Assembly (NCBI RefSeq): GCF_010726765.1
Contig: NZ_AP022602.1
Coordinates: 62,001 to 126,000, forward strand
From: Mycobacterium gallinarum
GTDB taxonomy: Bacteria > Actinomycetota > Actinomycetes > Mycobacteriales > Mycobacteriaceae
DNA length: 64,000 nt
Direction of reading: 5' to 3'
Made by a program: the position numbers and the translations under genes. Positions 8,496 to 18,434 of this stretch are shown piece by piece. A model generated the notes under the pieces. The model worked only from the letters and a program-made list of their open reading frames with translations, was not told the origin of the DNA and did no database searches. Positions within the stretch are counted from its first letter, which is position 1. Every line of letters starts with the position of its first letter.

Positions 8496-11400
8496 GGGGC
8501 AGCACCTTTGCGATTTGCGCGGGGGCCGACAGGCGGTCGGTCACGTAGATCCCTCGACCCACCGGCTGCCTGGCTGCGCGAACGCCTCTGATCAGCTCGC
8601 CTTCCAAGCGGGCGCCGTCCATGACCACGGTTGGGGCGGTTTGGGCGATGAGCTTGCCGGCCAGTGGGGACGACATCGCCGGTCCCCACGGGAAACGGCG
8701 TCCGACGATCAGGTGCAGTCCGACTTCGCGCGCGCGGTTGATGTATTTGGTCAGTCCGTCTACTGCGGTCCCTTGGGCGCTGAACATATTGGCCTGACTC
8801 CATCCCGCGACGATCTGCTCGTCGTCGATGAGGACGAAGATCTCCGGTCCCGACCATGAGCGCGTGGCCTGGGCGAGTTCCTCCTGTCCGGCGCGGCCGC
8901 GGGGCATGCGCGGAGCCAGCAGCGCGTCGATGTGTCGGGTCATTGCCCGCACGTCGTCCTCGTAGTAGGTGTAGCCCTCGGACTCCACGCCGTCTTCGCC
9001 GATGTAGCGGCCCAGGTGTGGGCCTTGCACCACGCGGACCAGGGCATTGCCCGGGTCGATGACATAGATCTGGGCTTCGTCGGGTCGGTAGCACCGCATG
9101 ATCGATCGGGCGACGGCTGCCAGGGAATTCGACAGGCCGCACTCGGGATTGCCTATGAACAGCAGGTGAGGGTTGCGGGTGAAGTCGGCTTCGGCGGCGA
9201 CCAGACCCACCTCGGAGATGCCGAAAGGCACCACACCAGGGCGCGCCTCACGTTGGGCGGCGAAGACCTCGTCGACACTGACCGTGCCCGGAAGCATTCG
9301 GACCTGTGCGACCTGATCGACACCGGTCAGCTTGATGATCACCTCGGCGGCCTCACGCGGGCCGACAGTCCTGCCGTCTGGTGCGGTCAGGATGGGCAGT
9401 GCGGTCTGGAAATGATATCCCGCCATCGACGTGCCCCTACCGCTGATGGTCTCGGTCCGCGTTTCCGCGTTCTCGTCATCGGGATCACCGAGCAGTTCTC
9501 GCTTACCGAACGGAACCTTCTTGGCGACATCGCGGTTGTTCTTCGACGGATCGTCTTGGCTGCCAAGGGCCAGTTCGACATTGAGGGTGAAAGTATTCGA
9601 CATCCAGGATGGGAACCCGCCAGCAATCCAGCCGGCGGCGGCCACGATTGCGCGAACACCCAGGCTGTTGCCGCGCTCCATGATCACGCCGAGGTCGGAT
9701 AGCAGATCCTCGCCGAAGGTCGTGCGGAACTGCTGCCATCCGTCGATGACCAGAAACACCTCGCCGAAGGCGTCATCGGGTACCGGGCCGGCCTCACCGC
9801 CGAACTTGCGGGCCCGGAAGCTTTCCATGCTCAGGCCGAGCCGGCTGAATGCCTCCTCACGCTCCTCGACCAGCAGCTTCATCTCCGCGATCGTGCGCTG
9901 CACTCGCTCGCGGTCCCCCGCCCGGGCGAACGAGCTCACATGGGGAAGCCCTTCAACCTCGTTGAGACCCGGACCGCCCATCGCGACCACGACGAACTGC
10001 ACCCGCTTCGGGTGATACATCATGGCCGCGCCGGTGATGATCGTTGTCAGCGCGGTGGTCTTGCCGGAACTCTGCTGGCCGATGACCGCGCAGTTGCCCG
10101 AGGAGAAGTCCAGGGCGTACACGCGCTGCGCGTGCTGGAAAGGACGGTCTTCGATCCCCACCGGGAATTGCAGTCCGGCGGTGTGTCCGTAGTCCTGGTG
10201 CCACGGCTTGCGCCGCAGGCGGCGCACCAAATCCTCGACGGGCACGGGCTCAAGCGGCGGCAGCCACATCTGGTGGACCGGAACTCTGGTCTGCTCGCGC
10301 AGAGACCTGATGGAGGCTTCAAGCTCCCGGATCGGTTGCCCGTCCGCACCAAGCACGGTGTCGGTGGATTCCACCGGGGCCGCTGACAGCTTGGGCGCGG
10401 ACGTGATCGCGGCCATGGGTGCGACGGTGAACACCTCGGGGGCCATATATCCGGCTTGGGTGCGCACTGCCTCGGCGACCACCCGCCGAGGCGGATGGTA
10501 AACCTTGCGCGCGAACGCAGATTGGAAGCGCACCAACCGATCCCGGCCCTGCACACGCAACAAGCCTGCACCGGCAGGCTTTTCGGGCAGATGCTTGGCT
10601 TCGTCGGTGCCGATAATCGCCATCGACTCCCCGGCGTCGAGGGTGCGCAGCCCCACGCGGATCGGGATGTTGGCCATAATGCCTGACTGCATCTCATGCC
10701 CGAGACGCTGGGAGCCCAAGATCATCTTCACGTTCAGAGCGCGACCCTGGCGGCCGATCTCGTCGATGATCTTCTTCGACTCGGGTGCTTCGATGAACAT
10801 CTGCGTGAACTCGTCGATGACGATGATGAGCGCGGGAAGCGGCTCCAGACGGTGCCCCAAGTGGATCCGGCGGTACTCGTACTCGGCGACCTCGCTGATT
10901 GCCGCCCGGTCAAGCAGCGACTTGCGGCGCTCAAGTTCGCCATTGATGACGTCGCCCATGCGTTCAATCCACAGTGAGTCGTCTTTCAAGTTACCCATGG
11001 CGGCAACAACATTGGGAAGTCCGGCCACCATGTTCGCCGTCGTCTTGCCCTTGAAGTCGAAGAATGCGAACACCAACGTCTCCGGCGAGTGGGTCAGGGC
11101 CGCCGACAGGATCAACGTCGTGAGAAATGACGACTTACCCGAGCCCGTAGTGCCGGCGATCACCATGTGGTGCCCCATACCACCCTCATGGGTCTCTTTG
11201 AAGTCGATGTAGACCGGAGCCCCGGTCGGATCGACACCGACCGGGAACTGCAGCCACTTCGCACCCCACGAATTGTCCTCGAACGGAGGGCCGGCAAGCG
11301 TAGACGCCCACAGCTTTTCCACGTCCAGATTGCCCGGGTCGTCGATGCCGATGATCTTGTAGAGGTCGGCGTCAACGGAGGCGTCGTCGATGAGGCTGCG

Positions 11401-12642
11401 AGAGCGCTCGCCCTCCACGCGATAGCGGGCCATCTTGCGGGCCAGCACCCGCGCGCTGGCCAGGTCCATCGAGTCGGGGCGGCAGAACCATTGGCCGCGA
11501 TGGGTGACCTCAGCCTCCGAAACGCAAAACGTGTTGGCGTCTTCGAATCCCAGCCCGCGCCCCGGCTCATCAGAGAGAGCCAAGAAGGTCACTCCCGCCA
11601 CACCGCCGGCACGGGTCAGCGTTTCCCAATGGCGGTCGTCACCGCGACGGCGGCGATCGTCGATCACCAACCAATGCGGCGTCGTGGTGGAATTCGTGCG
11701 AAAGGCGTCGCGGCCATGCAGCTCCGTGCCGACCGCAGCGTCCATCTGTTCCCCGGTGGTCCACACCATCCGGGTAGGACCGCCACGGTCCCGCAGCGTC
11801 GGGTGCGCACAGTGCGGCAGCCACTTGCACCATTCCCAGCGCGCGGTGTCGTCGGTGACGATCATGATCTTGAAGTCCCGGGGTGAATGCGCCACAGCGG
11901 CTTGGCAAATCAGCGCGCGCGCCAGCCCGTACACCGGTTCCATGCCGTCACGGCCGATCAGCGCCATACCGGCAATGTTGCGCAGCAGCAACGGCTTCGG
12001 CGCGTTCTGCAGCTTGCTTTGCGTCTGGAGAAACGCCGAAGAAGCGTCGTAGGTGACCGGCTCGTAGTCCTCGCGGCGGCCCAGCTCGTTGGTCTCCAGT
12101 TCCTTGACGACCTTCGACGTGCCCAGCCCAACGCGTACCTGGCTGTAAAAGACTTTCAGGACGGGATCATTTGGCGTGCGGCACCACATCCGCGCCGACC
12201 CGACCAACCCGGACAGCAGCGCCGGCTCGGGATGCAGATACTCGAACTGCGCGTGTTGGGCCCGGGCGGCGTCTTGTACCTTGTCCCGCGTCTCATCGAG
12301 GGTCATCGCGTAGTCGCGCAGCGCCTGCTCCATCTGCGGACCCGAGAGCTGCTTATCGCCGCCGCCACCGCGATTGGAGAACATATAGGACCCCATCGAA
12401 ACGATCATCATGATGGGGAAAAGCAAGGTCATCATGCCCATCGTTCCGCTGCGCAACCCGGGCTGAGACAGCATCAGCGCCATGATCCCGAGGAACGCGA
12501 CACCCATGACCACCGGCAGGATGATCGCGGCCTTGCTGCGGGGCACCGGGCGCGGTGCCTCCAGCGGTTCGGGAACCGTTTCGCGCCCACCCATCGTCGG
12601 GGGCACCTTCACCGAGCCTTGGCGGGGCTTCACTGTTGCCAT
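8488..12642 (-). CDS. eccC: EccC, FtsK/SpoIIIE-type motor ATPase of ESX secretion
   Basis: 1384 aa, a full-length fused EccC. Two transmembrane helices near residues 35-85 are followed by a stalk domain and three ATPase domains. Walker A motifs are visible as GTTGSGKSS (about residue 497) and GQQSSGKTT (about 857); the third, IGNPECGLSNSL (about 1165), is degenerate, as is common in this family. EccC recognises YxxxD/E signals of substrates and powers export. The ATG at 12642 lies 5 bases after the eccB stop region; the 3' end overlaps the XRE gene. Confidence 0.97.
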   Translation of the reverse strand: MATVKPRQGSVKVPPTMGGRETVPEPLEAPRPVPRSKAAIILPVVMGVAFLGIMALMLSQPGLRSGTMGMMTLLFPIMMIVSMGSYMFSNRGGGGDKQLSGPQMEQALRDYAMTLDETRDKVQDAARAQHAQFEYLHPEPALLSGLVGSARMWCRTPNDPVLKVFYSQVRVGLGTSKVVKELETNELGRREDYEPVTYDASSAFLQTQSKLQNAPKPLLLRNIAGMALIGRDGMEPVYGLARALICQAAVAHSPRDFKIMIVTDDTARWEWCKWLPHCAHPTLRDRGGPTRMVWTTGEQMDAAVGTELHGRDAFRTNSTTTPHWLVIDDRRRRGDDRHWETLTRAGGVAGVTFLALSDEPGRGLGFEDANTFCVSEAEVTHRGQWFCRPDSMDLASARVLARKMARYRVEGERSRSLIDDASVDADLYKIIGIDDPGNLDVEKLWASTLAGPPFEDNSWGAKWLQFPVGVDPTGAPVYIDFKETHEGGMGHHMVIAGTTGSGKSSFLTTLILSAALTHSPETLVFAFFDFKGKTTANMVAGLPNVVAAMGNLKDDSLWIERMGDVINGELERRKSLLDRAAISEVAEYEYRRIHLGHRLEPLPALIIVIDEFTQMFIEAPESKKIIDEIGRQGRALNVKMILGSQRLGHEMQSGIMANIPIRVGLRTLDAGESMAIIGTDEAKHLPEKPAGAGLLRVQGRDRLVRFQSAFARKVYHPPRRVVAEAVRTQAGYMAPEVFTVAPMAAITSAPKLSAAPVESTDTVLGADGQPIRELEASIRSLREQTRVPVHQMWLPPLEPVPVEDLVRRLRRKPWHQDYGHTAGLQFPVGIEDRPFQHAQRVYALDFSSGNCAVIGQQSSGKTTALTTIITGAAMMYHPKRVQFVVVAMGGPGLNEVEGLPHVSSFARAGDRERVQRTIAEMKLLVEEREEAFSRLGLSMESFRARKFGGEAGPVPDDAFGEVFLVIDGWQQFRTTFGEDLLSDLGVIMERGNSLGVRAIVAAAGWIAGGFPSWMSNTFTLNVELALGSQDDPSKNNRDVAKKVPFGKRELLGDPDDENAETRTETISGRGTSMAGYHFQTALPILTAPDGRTVGPREAAEVIIKLTGVDQVAQVRMLPGTVSVDEVFAAQREARPGVVPFGISEVGLVAAEADFTRNPHLLFIGNPECGLSNSLAAVARSIMRCYRPDEAQIYVIDPGNALVRVVQGPHLGRYIGEDGVESEGYTYYEDDVRAMTRHIDALLAPRMPRGRAGQEELAQATRSWSGPEIFVLIDDEQIVAGWSQANMFSAQGTAVDGLTKYINRAREVGLHLIVGRRFPWGPAMSSPLAGKLIAQTAPTVVMDGARLEGELIRGVRAARQPVGRGIYVTDRLSAPAQIAKVLPLE

Positions 12643-12647
12643 GCGGT

Positions 12648-14126
12648 CTACCGTCCTTGTTCGGTGATCGGGGCCGCGGAACCGGCCAGCGTGTCATGCA
12701 TCGTCATCGCCGCCTGCTTCGACAACTCCGGGCCGGGAGGCCACACCCGCAGCAGTGGCCACGGCGCCAGGCGCGGAGCGACATTCTTGAGCCCCAGCGC
12801 CTGCAGTGCTTCATCGTCGAAGGGGACGCCGTAGCGCGCCCCGGATTCGCTGACTAGCCACAGGGTTTCGCGACGAACAGAGTCAGCACTTGCGCCGGTG
12901 GTCGACACCCACGTTGCCGGATTGTCAGCCAATAGAACCTGATCGGCGAGCTTGCCCTGGTCCTCCCTGCCGACGACGAGCGGAACGAGATGAGCCTCCT
13001 GCTCGGCCGTCACCGGTAAGGCTCGGCCGACGAGGAGCCGCTGGCGGGCCTGTCGATCCGTTGCACCCCGGTCCCAGGCCACACACAGCACGGGGTCGGC
13101 ACGCCAATCCACGACTTTGAGCGGCTCCGCGGGATACCCGGTCACGTCGAGCACCTCGCGCACCGGGACATCGCCCAACACGTCCGGCGAGATGCGAGGT
13201 GGTTGCGACACCCCGAATGATTCACGTTGGCGCAGCATGGCCGCCACGACCGAGGACACCGGCTGCACACCATTGGCGAGTACGACGTAGAACTGATCCT
13301 TGCCCGAGGCCACGTCCTGAGACACCACCACCGAGCCATTCATCAAAGGGGTGGGCGTGCCCAGGTTGACCGTGCTGGGTTGGCCTGCCCCCGCCACCGC
13401 CGGAACGACCAGAGGACGACCAGCCGGCAGGGCGTCGACCATGGCCTGGGAGAGATCGACCGGCGCGCCGGCCTCCTCCAGGCCCAGCGGCTCCACAACC
13501 GCCCTATCGGAAAGGTCAACCGGCATCCGCACACCATTGGTGATGACATACGCCTGCTCATTGAAGGCGCCAAGAACGGCGGTATCGGCACCAACCTCGC
13601 GGGCCCGATCGCCCAACGTCAGCTCGCCATTGATCCCGGTGACCACCGGGCGCCCGCTCATCGACTCTGACGCCGTGTCGCACACCGCCCAGCGCGACAC
13701 CTCCGGCGTCAGTACCGGAGGCGGCTCGGTGGGGGCGCCTTCGATGCCGACCAACGGTCCCCGCGGCCACTTGGCGAGGTCGTCGGGACTGACAAACGTC
13801 GGCTCGGCCCGGTCCCCAGCGATGAGCCATGCCGAGACCAAGTTGAGAGCCGGGTGCAGCCGGCCGTCCACTGACACGAAGACCGTGCCGAGTTTGCGGT
13901 CGGCCACAATCTTGGAATCATTGACCAAGCCCGCGGGCCGCAGCCAACCCACCACGAGCGCCCCAACCATCACCAGGACGGCGAGCAGCGCCGAGATCAT
14001 CAGCATCAATCGCTGCGTGCGGATCCGGTCGGTCTGCATGCGCACCGACCGGCGCTGAAACGCAAATCCCAGCCGCCGGCGCAAGAAGTAATGACCCCGC
14101 ACCTGTGTCTTGGAAGCCAGATTCAT
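12648..14126 (-). CDS. eccB: EccB, membrane-anchored ESX core component
   Basis: 492 aa with the family N-terminus (SKTQVRGHYFLRRR), a single transmembrane helix (about residues 45-65) and a large periplasmic domain with the repeated fold blocks of EccB. Cys residues (AVCDTAS; PVLCVAWD) could form the conserved disulfide. ATG at 14126 is chosen because GGAG lies 5 bases upstream; the GTG at 14132 has none. First of the conserved ecc genes in transcription order; a 160-base gap separates it from the accessory genes upstream. Confidence 0.95.
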   Translation of the reverse strand: MNLASKTQVRGHYFLRRRLGFAFQRRSVRMQTDRIRTQRLMLMISALLAVLVMVGALVVGWLRPAGLVNDSKIVADRKLGTVFVSVDGRLHPALNLVSAWLIAGDRAEPTFVSPDDLAKWPRGPLVGIEGAPTEPPPVLTPEVSRWAVCDTASESMSGRPVVTGINGELTLGDRAREVGADTAVLGAFNEQAYVITNGVRMPVDLSDRAVVEPLGLEEAGAPVDLSQAMVDALPAGRPLVVPAVAGAGQPSTVNLGTPTPLMNGSVVVSQDVASGKDQFYVVLANGVQPVSSVVAAMLRQRESFGVSQPPRISPDVLGDVPVREVLDVTGYPAEPLKVVDWRADPVLCVAWDRGATDRQARQRLLVGRALPVTAEQEAHLVPLVVGREDQGKLADQVLLADNPATWVSTTGASADSVRRETLWLVSESGARYGVPFDDEALQALGLKNVAPRLAPWPLLRVWPPGPELSKQAAMTMHDTLAGSAAPITEQGR

Positions 14127-14287
14127 CGGCACTCCAGAACCGTACCGTGCAAAACAACGAGTCAGCCACCACCGCAGCCAAATTGACTGAGAAGGACTTT
14201 CATCGACGTTGCTGAGTCGGCGGTTCTGGCACGCCTAGCGGGGCGCGTCCCCGCGGCGTAGCAGACCCGGATACGGTCCGACATAGT

Positions 14288-16711
14288 TTACCCAGCGGCG
14301 TGCACAAGGTCCTCTTCGACACTGGCAAGCGACTCAACGATCAGATCGCGGATGTGGACGTTGCCGGCGGCCGCCGCGGCGTAGCACATGTCGGGCAACG
14401 GCAGCGGACGTGTAGCCCAACCGCCGATTAGCTCGGCGGTGCGCGCCACCATCCAGTGCGCGCGATAGCGCGCGAGTTCTTCAATGGTGTCGCTCGGGTC
14501 AGCCTGACCGACAAAGCCTGGCCGGAAGATTGAGGTGACGGTGTTGAAGTCCTTAGCCGCCGCGTCGTACTCAGCCCACTGCTGCGGGCTTGGATCCCGG
14601 TCTCCGCCGCGCGTGAGCCAGATCTGGCGAACGGGATTGGGGATCCCGCCGTCCACAGCCACGGCCTGGGTGGTCGCCGTGTTCATCAGCAGGGCACTGG
14701 CGGCCGCCACGATTCTGTCTTGCAGCATGGGGTCGGCATCCATTACACGCAGTAGCCGCGGATACACGTCAGGCCATAACGCCGCCAGCCGGTGCTCGTG
14801 CATTGCATCCATGCCGGGCGCAGCGGTCTGCTGGCCGGGTTGAAGCAGCGGATTCGTCTGTCGCGTGCAAGACGGCGGATGCTCCACTCCTGCATCACGC
14901 AGCGACGTTAACGGCCCCGTGGTCGCAGCCGCGACCAGACGCCAGCCCATCTCGGCGCGCAGCTGCGCATACTCGATGAGAACTCGCGCCGGATCAGCCC
15001 AGCCGAACCACAGTTGCCGAAAATGGTCGTCCACCAACGGATCTGTCGCCAGTACACGAGCCGAGCGCGGGACGAAGACACCCGCGGGAATGTAGCTAGC
15101 CCCATCATTGGATGTGATAACGGTTTCAGTGCCGCTTGGTGACCGGAAGACCCCCACCGCCCACTCGATCGGGTAGCCGACCGCCTGAGCGGAATGTTGC
15201 AGCTTCCACGCCAGCTCCTTCGCGGCCGCCGCATCAGCCGATTCCCGCCGTTCGCGCGCCGCAGCCGTTTGGCCCGCTGCAACCACACTCGCCGGAATCA
15301 ACGTCGCCCCCGCCCCGGCGCTCGATGGCGGCGGTGACGCCGATGGTGCATTGCTACCAGCGGCGAGCGTTGCGGCCGGGACCGTCGCTGCGGGAGGCGG
15401 CACAGCGCCGGCCGGTGGACCCATCGAGCCGGGCGGAAGCATCATCGGGGCTGCGCCGCCGGCGCCCATGCCAGTCGCGGTAGGAGCAGCAGCGGCTGGA
15501 CCAGCCGGGGCAACCATGCCCGGCTGAGCTGCGGCCGGCGACATTCCACCGCCTGCAGCGGCCGACACAGGTGTGGCCGACGCCCCGTGCCCTCCTGCCG
15601 TCAAGGCCGATGACGGACTCGGTGGAGCCGCCGGGGGCGCGGAGGGCATCCCGCCACCGATGCCAGCCCCTGTCGACAACCCTTGGGAAAACGCGGCCGC
15701 AGGTGATCCAGCGCCTGTGCCCGAGCCCGGAACCCCTCCAGCACTGGGCAATCCGCTTCCGGCGCCAGGCATTTGACCCATGCCGCTACTCAGCGGATTC
15801 GATCCCATTCCCGGCACTCCGCCGCCCCCAAGGCCGCCCGGCATCTTCGGCATACCACCGCCCGAACCAAGCCCGCCCCCGCTACCCATGCCGCCCATCG
15901 ACGGCATACCGCCACCACCTAGCGGTGAGGCCGCTGGGCGGGGCGACGTCCCACCAGGGGTCGCCTGAGTAACGGGCACCCCAGCAGCGTTGATTGCTCC
16001 GGTGCTTGAGTCGCCTGCCGCAGAACCAGTACCCGCCTGGGCTACTGGCGTGCCGCTGCCATCGTCTAGGGCGACAGATTCTGGCGCCTTGGCTTCATCG
16101 AGATCAGGCTTTGAGGTAATTCGGTAGGGGTCGTCCTCTTGAGCAATACCCGGAGAAGTGTTGGTGTCGGCCGGATTTGGGGGTGGGGCGGTGGCGACGT
16201 CACCCATGTTGCCTAGCATGCTCACAGCGCGGGTGTGCTCCGGGCTCGCTTGCAGCGAGGTGTGCTCCGCGAGCGCAGCAGTAACGCCCGCTTCGGTCTG
16301 ATAGAGAGCCATCCCATGGTACTTCGCAACTATGACTTCGGCCTGGCCGGGCAGTCTTGAGGTTGAGATCTCCTCCTCTGCCTCGCTTACACGCTGACTT
16401 TGAGCCGCTGTGGTCTGTCGAATGGCGGCAGCGATCTCGCCAGCGGCGCTGGCCGCCTTCACATGCCATTCATTGACCGTTCTCACTTCTTCGGCAATCC
16501 GCGACCCTGCACTGTGCGCCTCGTCAAATCCTTTGGAATCGGCGACGCCTCGAAATAGGTTGTTGTTGCGCGTAATTTCCTGGTGGACGCCCTCCCACTT
16601 AGTGGCTTCCGCCTGGTGCATCTGTTGAACACCATCCCAGACCGTAGCGTCCGGCGGCACCATCTCAGGTGTCACGACCAGGCGCCCGTGCAACCCTCCC
16701 GTAGCTGGCAT
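14288..16711 (-). CDS. Large ESX-associated protein resembling Rv3899c (DUF5631/DUF5632-like C-terminus)
   Basis: 807 aa in three parts. A helical N-terminal part (about 1-190; WDGVQQMHQAEATKWEGV, KGFDEAHSAGSRIAEEV) looks like a secreted ESX-substrate domain. A Gly/Pro/Met-rich low-complexity middle follows (about 250-480). The folded C-terminal part (about 500-807) includes AWKLQHSAQAVGYPIEWAVG, SYIPAGVFVPRSARVLATDP and EHRLAALWPDVYPRLLRVMD, which I recognise as like the C-terminal domains of M. tuberculosis Rv3899c and relatives. The stop abuts a 155-base gap before eccB. Likely an exported or surface protein; function unknown. Confidence 0.75.
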   Translation of the reverse strand: MPATGGLHGRLVVTPEMVPPDATVWDGVQQMHQAEATKWEGVHQEITRNNNLFRGVADSKGFDEAHSAGSRIAEEVRTVNEWHVKAASAAGEIAAAIRQTTAAQSQRVSEAEEEISTSRLPGQAEVIVAKYHGMALYQTEAGVTAALAEHTSLQASPEHTRAVSMLGNMGDVATAPPPNPADTNTSPGIAQEDDPYRITSKPDLDEAKAPESVALDDGSGTPVAQAGTGSAAGDSSTGAINAAGVPVTQATPGGTSPRPAASPLGGGGMPSMGGMGSGGGLGSGGGMPKMPGGLGGGGVPGMGSNPLSSGMGQMPGAGSGLPSAGGVPGSGTGAGSPAAAFSQGLSTGAGIGGGMPSAPPAAPPSPSSALTAGGHGASATPVSAAAGGGMSPAAAQPGMVAPAGPAAAAPTATGMGAGGAAPMMLPPGSMGPPAGAVPPPAATVPAATLAAGSNAPSASPPPSSAGAGATLIPASVVAAGQTAAARERRESADAAAAKELAWKLQHSAQAVGYPIEWAVGVFRSPSGTETVITSNDGASYIPAGVFVPRSARVLATDPLVDDHFRQLWFGWADPARVLIEYAQLRAEMGWRLVAAATTGPLTSLRDAGVEHPPSCTRQTNPLLQPGQQTAAPGMDAMHEHRLAALWPDVYPRLLRVMDADPMLQDRIVAAASALLMNTATTQAVAVDGGIPNPVRQIWLTRGGDRDPSPQQWAEYDAAAKDFNTVTSIFRPGFVGQADPSDTIEELARYRAHWMVARTAELIGGWATRPLPLPDMCYAAAAAGNVHIRDLIVESLASVEEDLVHAAG

Positions 16712-17335
16712 TTACCGGAGCCCGCACGCACTTGTAACCGGATCTACCAAGCTGTTCCCGCGCTGCACCGCTACTTCCGCTGCATCCCACGACCTTTGAA
16801 CCAAAGCATGCAACTCATCGAGACTAGCGGTAATCCATTGCTGAATTGGTTCGACAACTTCGTTCGGTGTGGCGGGCGATAGCTGAGTGCGGAGGTAGCT
16901 CAAGGCCGCGACCCGCGTTCGCTTTTCGTCAAGAAGCGCACCAGCGCTGGTAGGAGCTTGGTAGTCCCGATTCATACCGAGTGCAGAAGCGCTAGCTTTG
17001 CTTGCTTGCGCCGTAATGCGTGCCGCTCTATCCCACGCGGAGCAAGCGGTGTCTTTGGCGGCCTGTATTTCACTGGAGCTGTACGCCGTTGGGGGTGATG
17101 GCTCAACGTTCACGGTGCGCTGTGCGGGATGTGGGGGTGTGATCAAGGCCATCGCGGTGACCGTCGCTGCGGCGGCCGCCAAGGCTAAAGCGCCTGCAGA
17201 GACCAGCACCCCGGCGCGTCGCCGCCGACGCGCCGCACGCTGAGCGGGTGGCCCACCCGCGTTTCGGGAGGGAGGTGTGGTCGGCCCATCGGTATGAGGG
17301 GTCTGCTCAGCGGTTGACGTCGCGTAAGTAGTCAT
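16712..17335 (-). CDS. Membrane-anchored ESX-locus protein (paralogue of 17678-18352)
   Basis: 207 aa: a cytosolic N-terminus ending in a basic stretch (RAARRRRRAGV), one transmembrane helix (about 40-65), then an extracytoplasmic helical domain starting AYSSSEIQAAKDTACSAWDRA. The same pattern (YSSEEVSAARDEACAAAKS, then YLR and PATPREI) occurs in the 224-aa product of 17678-18352, so the two are duplicated genes. ATGA overlap with the small gene upstream. No enzymatic motif; a structural or substrate-handling role is a guess. Confidence 0.75.
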   Translation of the reverse strand: MTTYATSTAEQTPHTDGPTTPPSRNAGGPPAQRAARRRRRAGVLVSAGALALAAAAATVTAMALITPPHPAQRTVNVEPSPPTAYSSSEIQAAKDTACSAWDRAARITAQASKASASALGMNRDYQAPTSAGALLDEKRTRVAALSYLRTQLSPATPNEVVEPIQQWITASLDELHALVQRSWDAAEVAVQRGNSLVDPVTSACGLR

Positions 17336-17664
17336 GTGCGAAGCCCAGGGGGCAGAAGCGTTAATGCCTGCCTGTTCTCTTCATCGATTCCGTCAAGGTG
17401 CTGGACGGCTTCACTTCTGAGCCGATACAGGGCTTCGATCCGCCGGGTCGCGTGCGCTGCAAGCGCTTCGCTGGTTGCCTGGTTCTCTGCGACTGCTGCC
17501 GATAGGCCTGCCCACATTGCCCCAGCGGGGGCGCATACTGCACCGGCCGAGGTGCCTGAACTTCCTATGTCCGCCGCTGCTGATGCCGCGACAGCAGAAC
17601 CTGAGCTATTAAGGCTCTGTGCGGCAACGGTTTCAAGATCTAGCGGCTTATTCACCGAAGGCAT
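17332..17664 (-). CDS. Small Ala-rich ESX-locus protein, possible secreted substrate
   Basis: 110 aa, starting at an ATG with GAGGGGAA upstream. Ala/Ser-rich N-terminus, then a helical hairpin-like region with MWAGLSAAVAENQATSEALAAHATRRIEALYRLRSEAVQHL. Size and composition fit small EspC/DUF2580-like type VII proteins, but no clear WxG or YxxxD/E signature was found. It lies between two paralogous membrane-anchored genes and overlaps the downstream one by 4 bases. Confidence 0.6.
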   Translation of the reverse strand: MPSVNKPLDLETVAAQSLNSSGSAVAASAAADIGSSGTSAGAVCAPAGAMWAGLSAAVAENQATSEALAAHATRRIEALYRLRSEAVQHLDGIDEENRQALTLLPPGLRT

Positions 17665-17677
17665 GTGCGTGTTCCCC

Positions 17678-18352
17678 TCATCTGCAGGCGGCGGTAATTC
17701 GGCCCATAGCGGTCTGGCTTTGCTGTGCGGGTAGGTTGCGGTCCTGGCCGCTGGTGTCGGCGGCCAGGACGGCGAGCGTGGCATCGATGTAGTCGCCCAT
17801 CGGGTCGGCGATCTCGCGTGGTGTGGCCGGCGGGGTGTGCAGGCGCAGGTACTCCATTTCGACCAGGACCACAGCTTGCTCGTTGGCGAGTGCGGCTCGG
17901 TATTCCGGGCTGTCGCGGTTGGGTAGCGCCGCTACGAGCGGAACCGAGGCTTCGTAGACCGCGGCGACCACCGACTTAGCCGCGGCGCACGCCTCGTCGC
18001 GGGCGGCGCTGACTTCCTCGGAGCTGTAGCTGGGTGCAGAGGGCGTCACTGACGTGGTGACCGGCGCTGGATCGGGTCGCGTCCACGCGAGAGCACCCAT
18101 CACCACCGCCGCCAGCGCAAGCACGACTGCGCCACCCGAGAGCACCCACACCGACTTCGGCGTGCGTTCACGCGGCGCGGCGGCCGGCGGCGGCATGAAA
18201 GGGGCTGGATGGGGTGGCTGAGGAGGCATCACACCGGTGGGGGTGCCCGGGGGGCCGCCCATGGGCTGGTGCTCAGGTCCGCGAGGAGGGGCCCACGGCG
18301 AGCCGGGACCCGCTGCAGCGGGTCCGACCTGCGGTGACGTGCCCTCATTCAT
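17678..18352 (-). CDS. Pro-rich membrane-anchored ESX-locus protein
   Basis: 224 aa with a Pro/Gly-rich cytosolic N-terminus (about 1-65), one transmembrane helix (VWVLSGGAVVLALAAVVMGA) and an extracytoplasmic helical domain related to that of 16712-17335 (YSSEEVSAARDEACAAA; HTPPATPREIADPMGDYI). Probably mostly helical outside the membrane. Same operon direction; the next gene starts 13 bases after its stop. Function unknown; similar proteins occur around actinobacterial secretion loci. Confidence 0.75.
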   Translation of the reverse strand: MNEGTSPQVGPAAAGPGSPWAPPRGPEHQPMGGPPGTPTGVMPPQPPHPAPFMPPPAAAPRERTPKSVWVLSGGAVVLALAAVVMGALAWTRPDPAPVTTSVTPSAPSYSSEEVSAARDEACAAAKSVVAAVYEASVPLVAALPNRDSPEYRAALANEQAVVLVEMEYLRLHTPPATPREIADPMGDYIDATLAVLAADTSGQDRNLPAQQSQTAMGRITAACR

Positions 18353-18434
18353 GCATCAACCGTAGCGCCGATAGCCGACATGTGGCTACCGGCACGGCCT
18401 GATTCGCCATAACCGTCTAGGAGCGGGCCCTGCA

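Noticed and set aside
15300..16000. Repeated GGCATGCC/CCGCCG-type motifs, considered as a tandem repeat or CRISPR
   Set aside because: They are codons of Gly/Met/Pro low-complexity tails; no spacer-repeat structure anywhere in the window.
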